From positions 1,889,681-1,953,680 of the forward strand of contig NZ_JANFMV010000001.1 of assembly GCF_024385575.1 (NCBI RefSeq): DNA of 64,000 nucleotides. The letters run 5' to 3'. Made by a program: the position numbers and the translations under genes. The notes under the pieces are model-generated. The model was given only the letters and a program-made list of their open reading frames with translations. It was not told the DNA's origin and searched no databases. Numbering within the stretch: the stretch's first letter is position 1; each line of letters begins with the position of its first letter. Positions 8,973 to 17,102 of the stretch are shown here, in pieces. The stretch is from Rhizobium sp. NRK18 (GTDB lineage: Bacteria; Pseudomonadota; Alphaproteobacteria; Rhizobiales; Rhizobiaceae).

Positions 8973-9053
8973 ATTTCCGGCGATCCGTCCAAAACTTCAA
9001 CCTCAACAAGGGACCGGTCCGTCCATCGTCGGGCCGGTGCAAAAGGTAACATT

Positions 9054-9305
9054 ATGGAACAGCAAACTGTTCGTGCGGACAGCCTCGCTTTCGCACTGGA
9101 TGACATGATCAACAAGCACGGCGCGTGGCAGATGCTCGCTGCATTCGCCAAGGCGCTGCATCGGCGTCGCCAGACCGTCGTCAAGCTGAGGGAGGCGCAT
9201 CTGGATGATCGTCTCCGGCGCGACATCGGCCTGCCCGCCGAGCCGCGGGGTCCCACTCAACTCAACGGAATGCGTCCGCTGAGCGTCTGGGACGTCAGAT
9301 GGTGA
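9054..9305 (+). CDS. DUF1127-like small protein
   Basis: An 83-residue protein whose central segment (about residues 36-65: KALHRRRQTVVKLREAHLDD then RLRRDIGLPAE) matches the arginine-rich DUF1127 helix pair with its LxDxxLxDIGL core. In alphaproteobacteria, small DUF1127 proteins have been linked to RNA turnover and to phosphate or stress physiology; that is family knowledge, not seen here. AAAGG lies upstream of ATG 9054, and a strong terminator follows directly, so it ends its own transcript. The leader is unusually long. Confidence 0.75.
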   Translation: MEQQTVRADSLAFALDDMINKHGAWQMLAAFAKALHRRRQTVVKLREAHLDDRLRRDIGLPAEPRGPTQLNGMRPLSVWDVRW

Positions 9306-9313
9306 TTGTTCAT

Positions 9314-9348
9314 GCCCCGGGCTGCGAAGGCGGCCCGGGGCTTCTTTT
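9314..9348 (+). terminator. Rho-independent terminator of the DUF1127 gene
   Basis: GCCCCGGGC (9314-9322) pairs perfectly with GCCCGGGGC (9333-9341), followed by TTCTTTT. Confidence 0.88.
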
Positions 9349-9392
9349 CATGTCGGGGAATGCGGTTTTAGGAAAGGTGCCCCGGGCATCGG

Positions 9393-9860
9393 TCAGTCGT
9401 ACTGGTCTTCCATGTCCTGAAGACGGTGGAAGGTCTCTTCCATGACCTCTGCCAATTGCAGGCATTGCTCGATCGGTGTCGGCGACAAGGTCTTGTCGAT
9501 GACCTCCGTCTGAATTTTCAGTGCCTTTTCAGCTATGTCGCGACCGTGCTCCGTCAGGCTCAGCCGCAGCACGCGCTTGTCGCGCGGATCGCCCTTGCGC
9601 TCGATCAGGCCGCGCTTTTCCATCTGCGGCAGCAGCATGCTCATGTTGGAGCGGCCAACCAGCAGTTTGCGCGCAAGTTCCTGCTGGGTCAGTCCATCGT
9701 GCCTGTAGAGATTGGCGAGGATATCGAGATGCGGCGGCTTGATGTCGAGGTCTGCCAGGGCGCGGGTCAGAACCTGTTGCATCAGCTGGCAAGCCCGTCC
9801 GACGGCGATCCAGCTGCGGAAACGTGGATGATCCCAGGGCAGGGATTGATTTTTGTTCAT
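9393..9860 (-). CDS. MarR-family transcriptional regulator
   Basis: A 155-residue MarR-type dimeric regulator. The winged helix-turn-helix lies at about residues 45-105: LDILANLYRHDGLTQQELAR, then VGRSNMSMLLPQMEKRGLI (recognition helix) and the wing ERKGDPRDKRVLRLSLTEHG with the family's DxR wing signature. Helices at both ends would form the dimer interface. It is divergent from an alpha/beta hydrolase gene 47 bases away. A perfect inverted repeat lies in that gap, so it likely represses itself and the hydrolase. The ligand is unknown. Confidence 0.9.
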   Translation of the reverse strand: MNKNQSLPWDHPRFRSWIAVGRACQLMQQVLTRALADLDIKPPHLDILANLYRHDGLTQQELARKLLVGRSNMSMLLPQMEKRGLIERKGDPRDKRVLRLSLTEHGRDIAEKALKIQTEVIDKTLSPTPIEQCLQLAEVMEETFHRLQDMEDQYD

Positions 9861-9873
9861 CGTTGTACTTTAT

Positions 9874-9889
9874 TGTTCATCATTGAACA
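9874..9889. promoter_or_regulatory. Candidate MarR operator
   Basis: TGTTCA (9874-9879) and TGAACA (9884-9889) form a perfect inverted repeat with a 4-base spacer, 14 bases before the marR start and 18 before the hydrolase start. A further TTGTTCATCGTTG half-site overlaps the start of the regulator gene. Confidence 0.55.
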
Positions 9890-9907
9890 TTAATCGGATT
9901 TCTCACT

Positions 9908-10810
9908 ATGGCATCGTTTTCGTTGAAGGTCACCCGGCTGGCGTTGCATGCAACCGAAAAGGTGTCGCCGAGGCTTGCCGGACGGCTGGCGTTCGAATTG
10001 TTCAGCCTGACACCGGCGCGACAGCCGAAGGGTGATCGGGCGAGACGTGTCTTTCAGGCCGGCGAGGCCCTGTTTTCTGCAGCGGAGAGAATCAGCTTTA
10101 CGACCGGTCAGGACAGGGTTGCCGGGTACCGGTTTGGCGCAAGGAACCAGACTGCGCCGACGGTCGTGGTAGTCCATGGCTGGGGTTCGCGGGCGGAATA
10201 TATGGCGCCGCTGTCGGCGGCCATTGCCAAGCTGGGCTTCGAGGTGATCGTCATCGACTTTCCGGGCCATGGCCGCTCCTCGGGCAACCGATTCAACATG
10301 CTGAAGGCGGTGCAGGCGATTGCTGCAGCCGCGGACTTGTACGGCCCCTTCGACAGTGCCGTCGGACACTCCTTTGGCGGCGCGGCGCTGATGGTCGCTG
10401 CCGGCGGAATCATCCCCTCCATCCCGCCGGTAATGCCGGGAAAAATCGTCACGATCGCCTCGCCGAGCGAGATGGCGGGTGTCTTTCGGCGGTTTGCCGG
10501 CATGGCCGGACTTTCCCGGAAGGGGCTGGGCCACATGATGGAGCGGGTCCGGCATGTCGCCGGTGTCGGCATCGAGGCCTTCGACATTGCCGCCGGCATG
10601 GACCGGCTGTCGATCCCGGTGCTGACGGTTCATGCCGAGGACGACAAGGAGGTCGCGGCCTCGCACGCCCTGCGCTACGCCAACAGCGGTGGCGATGTGC
10701 GCCTCTACTGGGCAAACGGCCTCGGCCATCGGCGGATCATCAGCGATGCGGCCGTCATTGCCGAGGTCACCGCGTTTTTGAGGCAGGTTGAAGGTAGCGC
10801 GGTGGCCTGA
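9908..10810 (+). CDS. Alpha/beta hydrolase
   Basis: A 300-residue serine hydrolase of the alpha/beta fold. Visible landmarks are the oxyanion region VVVHGWGSRAEYM (about 78-90), the nucleophile elbow GHSFGGAAL (Ser near residue 151), a candidate acid in HAEDDKEVA, and the catalytic His in GLGHRR (about residue 275). The natural substrate is unknown. It has no strong ribosome site. It is paired divergently with a MarR regulator and a shared palindrome, which suggests induction by a small molecule. The PNPOx-like gene follows 65 bases downstream on the same strand. Confidence 0.85.
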   Translation: MASFSLKVTRLALHATEKVSPRLAGRLAFELFSLTPARQPKGDRARRVFQAGEALFSAAERISFTTGQDRVAGYRFGARNQTAPTVVVVHGWGSRAEYMAPLSAAIAKLGFEVIVIDFPGHGRSSGNRFNMLKAVQAIAAAADLYGPFDSAVGHSFGGAALMVAAGGIIPSIPPVMPGKIVTIASPSEMAGVFRRFAGMAGLSRKGLGHMMERVRHVAGVGIEAFDIAAGMDRLSIPVLTVHAEDDKEVAASHALRYANSGGDVRLYWANGLGHRRIISDAAVIAEVTAFLRQVEGSAVA

Positions 10811-10875
10811 CGGATTTCCGTTCTCGGGCGAGTGTGATAGCAACAGCCATCGTTCTGCAATCCGAGGATGTTTCC

Positions 10876-11493
10876 ATGTCCACCATCACGTCGATCGAAG
10901 CGCTTGAGGCCATCTATGGCGGCTTGTCCGGGCTTGCCGATGCATCGGTGGCGAAGGTGACGTCGCATCTGACGGCGGAATACCGGCAGATGATCGAAGC
11001 CTCGCCCTTCGTGGCGCTCGCCACTGTCGGCCCGGAAGGTCTCGACTGTTCGCCGCGCGGCGAACCGGATGGCGTCGTGACGATCGAGGACGACAGGACG
11101 GTTCTGCTGCCGGACTGGCGCGGCAACAACCGGATCGATTCGCTGCGCAACATCGTGCGCGATCCGCGGGTGTCGCTTATGTTCCTGATCCCCGGTTCGG
11201 CCACCGTGATGCGGGTGAACGGCCAGGCGGTGATCACCACCGACCCGTCGGTCGTCGACCGCTTCGAGATCGATGGCAAAAAGCCACGCACCGTGATCGT
11301 CACAACGATAGACGAGGTCTATTTCCAGTGCGCCCGTGCCGTCATGCGGGCCGATCTCTGGAACCCGGAACGGTTTCACGATGCCTCTGCATTGCCGAGC
11401 GCCGGTGCGATGATCAAGGCAGCCAAGGCGGGCTTCGACAAGGATACTTACGATCGCGAATGGCCGGAGCGTGCCCGCAAGACCATGTGGTGA
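10876..11493 (+). CDS. Pyridoxamine 5'-phosphate oxidase-like flavin protein
   Basis: A 205-residue protein of the PNPOx-like split-barrel flavin-binding fold. It most resembles the MSMEG_1061 group: SPFVALATVGPEGLDCSPRG at about residues 42-61, then VLLPDWRGNNRIDSLRNIV, which contacts FMN in relatives, and a C-terminal Trp-rich end (EWPERARKTMW). It probably binds FMN and reduces or oxidises a small molecule; a vitamin B6 role is not implied. GAGGA lies 7 bases before ATG 10876, preferred over an upstream in-frame start. It follows the hydrolase gene and may share its regulation. Confidence 0.8.
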   Translation: MSTITSIEALEAIYGGLSGLADASVAKVTSHLTAEYRQMIEASPFVALATVGPEGLDCSPRGEPDGVVTIEDDRTVLLPDWRGNNRIDSLRNIVRDPRVSLMFLIPGSATVMRVNGQAVITTDPSVVDRFEIDGKKPRTVIVTTIDEVYFQCARAVMRADLWNPERFHDASALPSAGAMIKAAKAGFDKDTYDREWPERARKTMW

Positions 11494-11540
11494 CGCGTGC
11501 CGGGTCTACAGGGTTGTGAACGCCGCGACCCAAAACGCAA

Positions 11541-11563
11541 GAAGCGCCCACGATGGGCGCTTC
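11541..11563. terminator. Hairpin between convergent transcripts
   Basis: GAAGCGCCCA (11541-11550) pairs perfectly with TGGGCGCTTC (11554-11563) over a 3-base loop. The minus-strand side continues TTGCGTTTT, so it best serves the GGDEF gene. Confidence 0.6.
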
Positions 11564-11588
11564 CAAGCTTGTGCACTGGCGCGTGTTT

Positions 11589-12656
11589 CTACCGCTTGTA
11601 GATCAGCCAGCCCTTCTGGAATTCCTTCTTCATGCCGTCTTCGAAATGGGCCGACTTGTTGCGGCCGGCATTCTTGGCGCAATAGAGCGCGATGTCGCAC
11701 TTGTTGTAGAGATCGCCCGGATCATCGGCCTGGCCGGCAAGGCATGAGCCGAGCGACATGGTGATGGGTCCGTAGTTCACGCCGGTCTTGGAATTCTTGA
11801 ACGGCGTGCGCTCGAGCGACATGCGGATGCGTTCGCAGATGTTGACGAGTTCTTCCTCGCTGGTGCCGTCGACGATAAGCGCGAATTCCTCGCCGCCGGT
11901 GCGGGCGACGAAGACGTCGCGGCGGAGGTTGGCCTTGATGACGTTGGCGACTGTGGCGAGAATCTTGTCGCCGACCGGATGGCCGTAGGTGTCATTGACG
12001 CGCTTGAAGTGGTCGATGTCCGCGATCACCAGACCGACATTGTTGCGGCCGAGAGGGCTGTCGTAGATCGAGGCCAGCTTCTCGTCGAAGGCGCGGCGGT
12101 TGCTGAGGCGCGTCAGCGAATCGGTGTTGGCGATACGCTTGTATTCGTCGAGCTCCTGCCGGACCTGATCCATCTCCTGCGACCTGACGACCACGCTCTC
12201 CACCGTCTTGGCGCCGTGAGCCATCGTATTGCCGGTGGCGTCGCTCAAGAGCTGGATGGCGTTGCGCAGAAGGTCGGCGCTCGAGGTGTTCTTGGTCGAG
12301 ATGCGGCTGTAGGTCTCGCCGAGCAGCTTGCTGTAGCTTTCCAGCGAGGACTGTTCCTGCTTGAGCAGGCGCATCAACGAATCCAGTTCTCCGAGGATGC
12401 GTGTGTGAGCATTGTCCACGACGCGCGGCTGATGGGCGGCGAAGTATCGTTCCCCGATCGAATCGAGTTCCGCCTGGGTTGCCTTGCCGCCGAGGCTCGC
12501 AAGTTCCTTCGTCAGTGTCGGATTGGAGCCGATATAGGCTTCGTAGAATAGTTCATAGTTCCTGGGAATGGGTGCGACGCCCATTGTCCGCATGGCGTAG
12601 GTGACTTGCCCCGCGATGTCAGGCACATGCGCCTTGGAGGCTGGTAGGCCACTCAT
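11589..12656 (-). CDS. GGDEF-domain diguanylate cyclase
   Basis: A 355-residue cytosolic protein with an N-terminal helical region (about 1-165) and a C-terminal GGDEF domain (about 175-345). The active-site motif is intact as ARTGGEEFALIV, and the metal/substrate region DIDHFKRVNDTYGHPVGD is present, so cyclic-di-GMP synthesis is expected. No RxxD inhibitory site precedes GGEEF, so feedback inhibition through the I-site is unlikely. No transmembrane segment is visible. The N-terminal part (PASKAHVPDIAGQVTYAMRT...) is a family-specific helical module of unknown input. Confidence 0.92.
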   Translation of the reverse strand: MSGLPASKAHVPDIAGQVTYAMRTMGVAPIPRNYELFYEAYIGSNPTLTKELASLGGKATQAELDSIGERYFAAHQPRVVDNAHTRILGELDSLMRLLKQEQSSLESYSKLLGETYSRISTKNTSSADLLRNAIQLLSDATGNTMAHGAKTVESVVVRSQEMDQVRQELDEYKRIANTDSLTRLSNRRAFDEKLASIYDSPLGRNNVGLVIADIDHFKRVNDTYGHPVGDKILATVANVIKANLRRDVFVARTGGEEFALIVDGTSEEELVNICERIRMSLERTPFKNSKTGVNYGPITMSLGSCLAGQADDPGDLYNKCDIALYCAKNAGRNKSAHFEDGMKKEFQKGWLIYKR

Positions 12657-12842
12657 GACAGGCTCCGAAGAAAGAATTCAGCTTATGCAATTATTTTCGA
12701 GCATAGGCAGAAATTCTTTGGAAAGGATTAAATCAGCGAAATCTGAAGCATCGCTTGCCGACGTTTCGTAACGTCAACCGGTTATATGCTGTGAAATAAA
12801 TAATTGATATGAAACGGCTTTATTTGTCTTTTTCTGAATGAG

Positions 12843-12879
12843 CGCGGCGACCGTAATCTTGGTCGCCGCGATCATTTTT
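12843..12879 (+). terminator. Strong hairpin with plus-strand T-run, no plus-strand gene
   Basis: CGCGGCGACC (12843-12852) and GGTCGCCGCG (12861-12870) form a perfect 10-bp stem. On the plus strand ATCATTTTT follows. On the minus strand, where it lies 20 bases past the class I fumarase stop, the run is poor (CTCATTCAG). It may end the fumarase transcript, or mark an unannotated plus-strand RNA. Confidence 0.6.
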
Positions 12880-12889
12880 GGGTAATATA

Positions 12890-14497
12890 CTAACCGAGGT
12901 TCAGTTCCTGAAAGAAGTCATTGCCTTTATCATCAATGACGATAAAGGCTGGGAAGTCTTCGACTTCGATTTTCCAGACGGCTTCCATGCCGAGTTCCGG
13001 ATATTCCAAAACGTCAACCTTGCGGATGCAGTCCTGTGCCAGGCGCGCAGCCGGGCCGCCGATGGAGCCGAGATAGAAGCCGCGATGCGTCTTGCAGGCC
13101 TCGCGCACCTGGCGCGAGCGGTTGCCCTTGGCCAGCATGACCATGGAGCCGCCAAATGACTGGAACTGGTCGACGTAAGAGTCCATGCGGCCCGCGGTCG
13201 TCGGCCCGAACGATCCGGATGGCATGCCTTCCGGCGTCTTGGCCGGACCGGCGTAGTAGACCGGGTGGTTCTTCATGTAGTCCGGCATGCCTTCGCCGTT
13301 TTCCAGCCGTTCGCGGATCTTCGAGTGGGCCAGGTCGCGGGCGACGATGATCGTGCCGGACAGCGACAGACGCGTCTTGACCGGATGCTTCGACAGTTCG
13401 GCGAGAATGGCGCTCATCGGCTGGTTGAGGTCGATCTTGACCACGGAGGAGGAGAGGGCGGCCTCATCGACCTCCGGCATGTATTTCGACGGATCGGTTT
13501 CGAGCGCTTCGAGGAAGATCCCGTCCCTGGTGATCTTGCCCTTGGCCTGGCGGTCGGCGGAACAGGAAACGCCAAGCCCGATCGGCAGCGACGCGCCGTG
13601 GCGCGGCAGGCGGATGACGCGGACGTCGTGACAGAAATATTTGCCGCCGAACTGGGCGCCGACGCCCATCTGCTGGGTCAGCTTGTGGATTTCCTTCTCC
13701 ATTTCGACGTCGCGGAAGGCGTGTCCGGATTCCGAGCCGCTGGTCGGAAGAGCGTCGAGATATTTGGTGGAGGCGAGCTTTACCGTCTTCAGGTTCATCT
13801 CGGCCGATGTGCCGCCGATGACGATCGCCAGATGGTAGGGGGGGCAGGCTGCCGTTCCAAGCGTCAGGATCTTCTCCTTGAGGAAGTCGATCATCCGGTC
13901 GTGGGTCAGCAGCGATGGCGTTCCCTGATACAGGAAGGTCTTGTTGGCCGAGCCGCCGCCCTTGGCGACGAACAGGAAGTCGTAGCTGTCGGTGCCTTCC
14001 TCATATATGTCGATCTGGGCCGGCAGGTTGTTCTTGGTGTTCTTTTCCTCGAACATCTTGATCGGCGCGAGCTGGGAATAGCGCAGATGCTTGTGTTCGT
14101 AGGCGTCGAGAACGCCCTTGGCGAGCGCCGAATAGTCGCCGCCTTCCGTCCAGACGCGGCGGCCCTTCTTGCCCATGATGATGGCCGTGCCAGTATCCTG
14201 GCACATCGGAAGCACGCCGCCGGCGGCGATGTTGGCGTTCTTCAGGAGATCGTAGGCGACGAAGCGATCATTGTCGGTCGCTTCCGGATCCTCGAGGATC
14301 GAGGCGAGCTGCTTGAGGTGCGCGGGACGCAGGAGGTGGTTGATGTCTGCAAACGCAGCCTCGGCGAGCAGCCGCATTCCCTCCGGCTCGACCGTCAGGA
14401 TTTCCTGCCCCTTGAAGGTGTCGACCGAAACATGGTCGGAGGAGAGCTTGCGGTAAGGGGTTTCGTCCTTGCCAAGCGGAAAAAGGTCGTCAGCCAT
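12890..14497 (-). CDS. fumA: Class I fumarate hydratase, 4Fe-4S
   Basis: A 535-residue iron-sulfur fumarase converting fumarate and malate. The N-terminal alpha-type region contains the cluster cysteine in PMCQDTGTA (about residue 108). Further candidate cluster cysteines are in [13 protein letters not shown] and GVSCSAD. The C-terminal beta-type region has [20 protein letters not shown] followed by [11 protein letters not shown], typical of the class. I start at ATG 14497, with AAAGG about 8 bases upstream. Class I fumarases are oxygen-sensitive, whereas the class II enzyme encoded 0.75 kb away on the same strand is not. The symbol is by family; the strain's own naming may differ. Confidence 0.93.
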   Translation of the reverse strand: MADDLFPLGKDETPYRKLSSDHVSVDTFKGQEILTVEPEGMRLLAEAAFADINHLLRPAHLKQLASILEDPEATDNDRFVAYDLLKNANIAAGGVLPMCQDTGTAIIMGKKGRRVWTEGGDYSALAKGVLDAYEHKHLRYSQLAPIKMFEEKNTKNNLPAQIDIYEEGTDSYDFLFVAKGGGSANKTFLYQGTPSLLTHDRMIDFLKEKILTLGTAACPPYHLAIVIGGTSAEMNLKTVKLASTKYLDALPTSGSESGHAFRDVEMEKEIHKLTQQMGVGAQFGGKYFCHDVRVIRLPRHGASLPIGLGVSCSADRQAKGKITRDGIFLEALETDPSKYMPEVDEAALSSSVVKIDLNQPMSAILAELSKHPVKTRLSLSGTIIVARDLAHSKIRERLENGEGMPDYMKNHPVYYAGPAKTPEGMPSGSFGPTTAGRMDSYVDQFQSFGGSMVMLAKGNRSRQVREACKTHRGFYLGSIGGPAARLAQDCIRKVDVLEYPELGMEAVWKIEVEDFPAFIVIDDKGNDFFQELNLG

Positions 14498-14623
14498 ATG
14501 CAATGCCTTTCATGCCGAGAAAGCGGGAAATATCCCGCATTCTCTATGCGTTGCGGTGCACAAATGCAATTGCTTCAACGGCAGGATTGTCTGGTGGCGG
14601 TTGGCGGGCAGGAAAGAGCGATG

Positions 14624-14650
14624 CTAACAAATATTGTTAGTTCTTGTTAG
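14624..14650 (+). promoter_or_regulatory. Candidate ParD operator
   Basis: CTAACAA (14624-14630) and TTGTTAG (14634-14640) form a perfect 7-bp palindrome with a 3-base centre. A third TTGTTAG half-site follows at 14644-14650. The array sits 34 bases before the antitoxin start, as expected for an autoregulated toxin-antitoxin operon. Confidence 0.6.
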
Positions 14651-14683
14651 CTGCTGTATTGTCCGCCCATGAAGAACGAACCG

Positions 14684-14941
14684 ATGAAAACCCTTACCAT
14701 CTCCCTTTCGCCCCAGCAGGTGCTGCGCCTGCAAGGGGCAGTGAAATCCGGCGCCTACGCCTCCAACAGCGAAGTCGTGCGCGATGCGCTCAGGCTTTGG
14801 GAGGAGCGGGAGGAGAAAAAGCGACTTGAAGTGAAGCTGCTTAGAAAAGCCTATGAAGATGGGATTGCGAGCGGCGAGCCACGGGAAATCGACCCCACCG
14901 CCTTTCTGGCAGAGTTGAAGGCTGCCTTCGACAAAACATGA
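14684..14941 (+). CDS. parD: ParD-like antitoxin (ribbon-helix-helix)
   Basis: An 85-residue antitoxin. The N-terminal ribbon-helix-helix begins KTLTISLSPQQVLRLQGAV and continues GAYASNSEVVRDALRLWEE, the classic ParD/CopG pattern. The C-terminal half (about 50-85) is charged and likely wraps the toxin. The start is either this ATG or one 15 bases upstream (14669); neither has a strong ribosome site. Its stop overlaps the toxin start by four bases (ATGA), so translation is coupled. The upstream palindrome array is its probable binding site. Confidence 0.88.
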   Translation: MKTLTISLSPQQVLRLQGAVKSGAYASNSEVVRDALRLWEEREEKKRLEVKLLRKAYEDGIASGEPREIDPTAFLAELKAAFDKT

Positions 14942-15228
14942 CCCGCATCAACTACAGTCCGAAGGCGGAGCAGGACCTTCGAGACATCTGGCGCGCCGTT
15001 GCCGAAAACAATCCGGATGCTGCGGACAGGTTGCTCATGCGCATCTTCGACAAGATCGAGCTGGCGGCCGGGCAGCCGCAGATGGGGTCACCACGTAGTG
15101 ATGTGAGTCCAAGGCTCAGGATACTGATCGAAGGGAATTACATAGTGTTGTACGAGCCCACGAACGACGGCATTTTTGTCATTGCCGTCGTTCACGGGGC
15201 GCGCGATCGCGATAACTGGCTCGAATAA
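14938..15228 (+). CDS. parE: ParE-like toxin of the RelE/ParE superfamily
   Basis: A 96-residue toxin: RINYSPKAEQDLRDIWRAVA opens the fold, and the core ends in LRILIEGNYIVLYEP and VIAVVHGARD, which matches the ParE signature (Y-R-hydrophobic-x-Y...V.HGARD). ParE proteins poison DNA gyrase; that target is inferred from the family. It is complete, with no frameshift, so the pair should be functional. It sits between two genes for fumarases, both on the opposite strand, and converges on fumC, with only 11 bases between the stops. Confidence 0.88.
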   Translation: MTRINYSPKAEQDLRDIWRAVAENNPDAADRLLMRIFDKIELAAGQPQMGSPRSDVSPRLRILIEGNYIVLYEPTNDGIFVIAVVHGARDRDNWLE

Positions 15229-15239
15229 GCCAGTTCATA

Positions 15240-16643
15240 TCAATCCTTCGGCCCAATCATCAATTCCGGCCGGACGATCGCATGGTAGTCCTCGGCGCTC
15301 ACCAGTCCGCTCGCCAGCGCCTCTTCCTTCAGCGTCGTGCCGTTCTTGTGTGCCGTCTTGGCGATCTTTGCGGCATTGTCGTAGCCGATCTTGGGCGCGA
15401 GCGCGGTGACGAGCATCAGGGAGCGCTCGAGCCCGGCCTTGATGTTGTCCTCGCGGGCCTCGATGCCGACGACGCAATTGTCGGTGAAGGAGACGGCCGC
15501 ATCGCCAAGCAGCTGGACCGACTGCAGGAAGTTGTAGGCCATCATCGGATTGAAGACGTTCAATTCGAAATGCCCCTGGCTGCCGGCGAAGGTAAGTGCG
15601 GCATTGTTGCCGAAGATGTGGGCGCAGACCTGGGTCATCGCCTCGCACTGGGTCGGGTTGACCTTGCCCGGCATGATCGACGAACCCGGTTCGTTTTCCG
15701 GCAATGCCAGTTCGCCCAGGCCCGAACGCGGACCGGAGCCGAGGAAGCGGATGTCGTTGGCGATCTTGAAGCAGGCCGCGGCGGCGGCATTGATCGCGCC
15801 GTGGGCGAAGACCATGGCATCATGGGCGGCCAGTGCTTCGAACTTGTTCGGGGCGGTCACGAAGGGCAGACCGGTAATCTCGGCGATATGATTTGCGACC
15901 TTTTCCGCGAAGCCGACCGGCGCATTCAACCCGGTGCCGACGGCGGTGCCGCCCTGGGCAAGTTCGTACAGGCCGGGCAGGGTGGCCTCGATGCGCTTGA
16001 TCGCGGAGGCGACCTGCGCCGCATAGCCGGAAAATTCCTGTCCGAGCGTGAGCGGCGTGGCGTCCTGCGTATGGGTACGGCCGATCTTGATGATATCGGC
16101 GAAGGCCTTTGCCTTTGCGTCCAACGCATCATGCAGGTGCTTGAGCGCCGGGATCAGATGACGGACCGTTTCCTCGGCGCAGGCAATGTGCATCGCCGTC
16201 GGATAGGTGTCGTTCGACGACTGGCTCATATTGACGTGATCATTGGGGTGGATCGGCTTCTTGGATCCCATGACCCCGCCGAGCATTTCGATTGCCCGGT
16301 TGGAGATCACCTCGTTGGCGTTCATGTTGGACTGCGTGCCCGAGCCCGTCTGCCAGACGACCAGCGGAAAGTGGTCGTTGAGCTTGCCGTCGATGACTTC
16401 CTGTGCTGCCGCGGCGATCGTCCTGGCCAAGTCCTTGTCGAGCTGGCCCAGCTCCATGTTGGTGAGTGCCGCCGCCTGCTTGACGATGCCGAGGGCCCGG
16501 ACGATGGCCGGCGGCTGCTTTTCCCAGCCGATCTTGAAATTGCCGCGCGAGCGTTCGGCCTGGGCGCCCCAATACCGGCTCGCGTCGACTTCGATCGGGC
16601 CAAAAGTGTCGCTCTCCGTCCGTGTGGTCTTGTCCGTGCTCAT
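15240..16643 (-). CDS. fumC: Class II fumarate hydratase
   Basis: A 467-residue iron-independent fumarase of the aspartase/fumarase superfamily. The signature [15 protein letters not shown] falls near residue 318, with its catalytic Ser in the flexible loop. [20 protein letters not shown] (about 101-120) and the [20 protein letters not shown] region supply the other two active-site segments. GGAG about 8 bases before ATG 16643 supports the start. It works in the TCA cycle and would cover for the oxygen-sensitive class I enzyme when iron is short or oxidants are present. Its promoter region faces arsR, about 100 bases away. Confidence 0.96.
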   Translation of the reverse strand: MSTDKTTRTESDTFGPIEVDASRYWGAQAERSRGNFKIGWEKQPPAIVRALGIVKQAAALTNMELGQLDKDLARTIAAAAQEVIDGKLNDHFPLVVWQTGSGTQSNMNANEVISNRAIEMLGGVMGSKKPIHPNDHVNMSQSSNDTYPTAMHIACAEETVRHLIPALKHLHDALDAKAKAFADIIKIGRTHTQDATPLTLGQEFSGYAAQVASAIKRIEATLPGLYELAQGGTAVGTGLNAPVGFAEKVANHIAEITGLPFVTAPNKFEALAAHDAMVFAHGAINAAAAACFKIANDIRFLGSGPRSGLGELALPENEPGSSIMPGKVNPTQCEAMTQVCAHIFGNNAALTFAGSQGHFELNVFNPMMAYNFLQSVQLLGDAAVSFTDNCVVGIEAREDNIKAGLERSLMLVTALAPKIGYDNAAKIAKTAHKNGTTLKEEALASGLVSAEDYHAIVRPELMIGPKD

Positions 16644-16729
16644 AGCTGACTCTCCGTATCATGTTTTGTGGGAACATATAGGGCAGCCGCGCCCCTGTTG
16701 AAAATGCTCGCCACCACAAAAAGCGCGGT

Positions 16730-16748
16730 TGAATAATTCGACAATTCA
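16730..16748 (+). promoter_or_regulatory. Candidate ArsR operator
   Basis: TGAATAATT-CGAC-AATTCA is an imperfect inverted repeat (TGAATT/AATTCA with one inserted base). It lies just before, and overlaps, the first possible arsR start codon. Confidence 0.4.
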
Positions 16749-16762
16749 TGATTTCTGGAAAT

Positions 16763-17089
16763 ATGGAAAAGAAGGCAGCCCTTTTGGCGCTCTCGGCGCT
16801 CGGTCACGATGTCAGGCTGGACATCTTTCGTCTTCTGGTGACGGAGGAGCCGGACGGGCTCGTCGCCGGCGATATTGCTGCTGCGCTGAATATGAAAGCG
16901 AACACGCTTTCGGCCAACCTGGCAATCCTGTCGCAGGCCGGATTGATCTACGGCGTCCGGGAAGGCCGCCAAATTCGGTATCGAAGCGAACTTTCGACGA
17001 TGGCCGGTCTGCTTTGCTTTCTGACAGAAGACTGCTGCAAAGGCGATCCCGCGGTCTGTGCGCCGCTGGTCGGCGATCGCAAATGCTGA
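16763..17089 (+). CDS. arsR: ArsR-family metal(loid)-responsive repressor
   Basis: A 108-residue winged-helix repressor. The helix-turn-helix spans about residues 30-70 (GDIAAALNMKANTLSANLAI, then LSQAGLIYGVREGRQIRYR). A C-terminal cysteine set, DCCKGDPAVCAPL plus a final KC, could bind arsenite or another thiophilic metal(loid). An alternative ATG at 16748 overlaps the palindrome, so I prefer 16763, though neither has a strong ribosome site. It is followed 13 bases later by the aquaporin gene, an arrangement matching the rhizobial arsR-aqpS start of an arsenic operon. No arsenate reductase or arsH follows here. Confidence 0.85.
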   Translation: MEKKAALLALSALGHDVRLDIFRLLVTEEPDGLVAGDIAAALNMKANTLSANLAILSQAGLIYGVREGRQIRYRSELSTMAGLLCFLTEDCCKGDPAVCAPLVGDRKC

Positions 17090-17102
17090 CCGCGAGGCCG
17101 TC

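Larger units (their letters stand above)
8628..9053 (+). other. Long intergenic region before the DUF1127 gene
   Basis: About 425 bases between murI and the DUF1127 gene. It holds a good promoter-like pair (8734-8762), a 35-codon frame with a strong ribosome site (8800-8907), and a short hairpin (8955-8972). It may be a leader, an independent small gene or a small RNA. Confidence 0.5.

Noticed and set aside
13265-14650. Plus-strand open frame of 461 codons opposite fumA
   Set aside because: A shadow of the class I fumarase gene in a GC-rich genome, with no ribosome site or recognisable domain.
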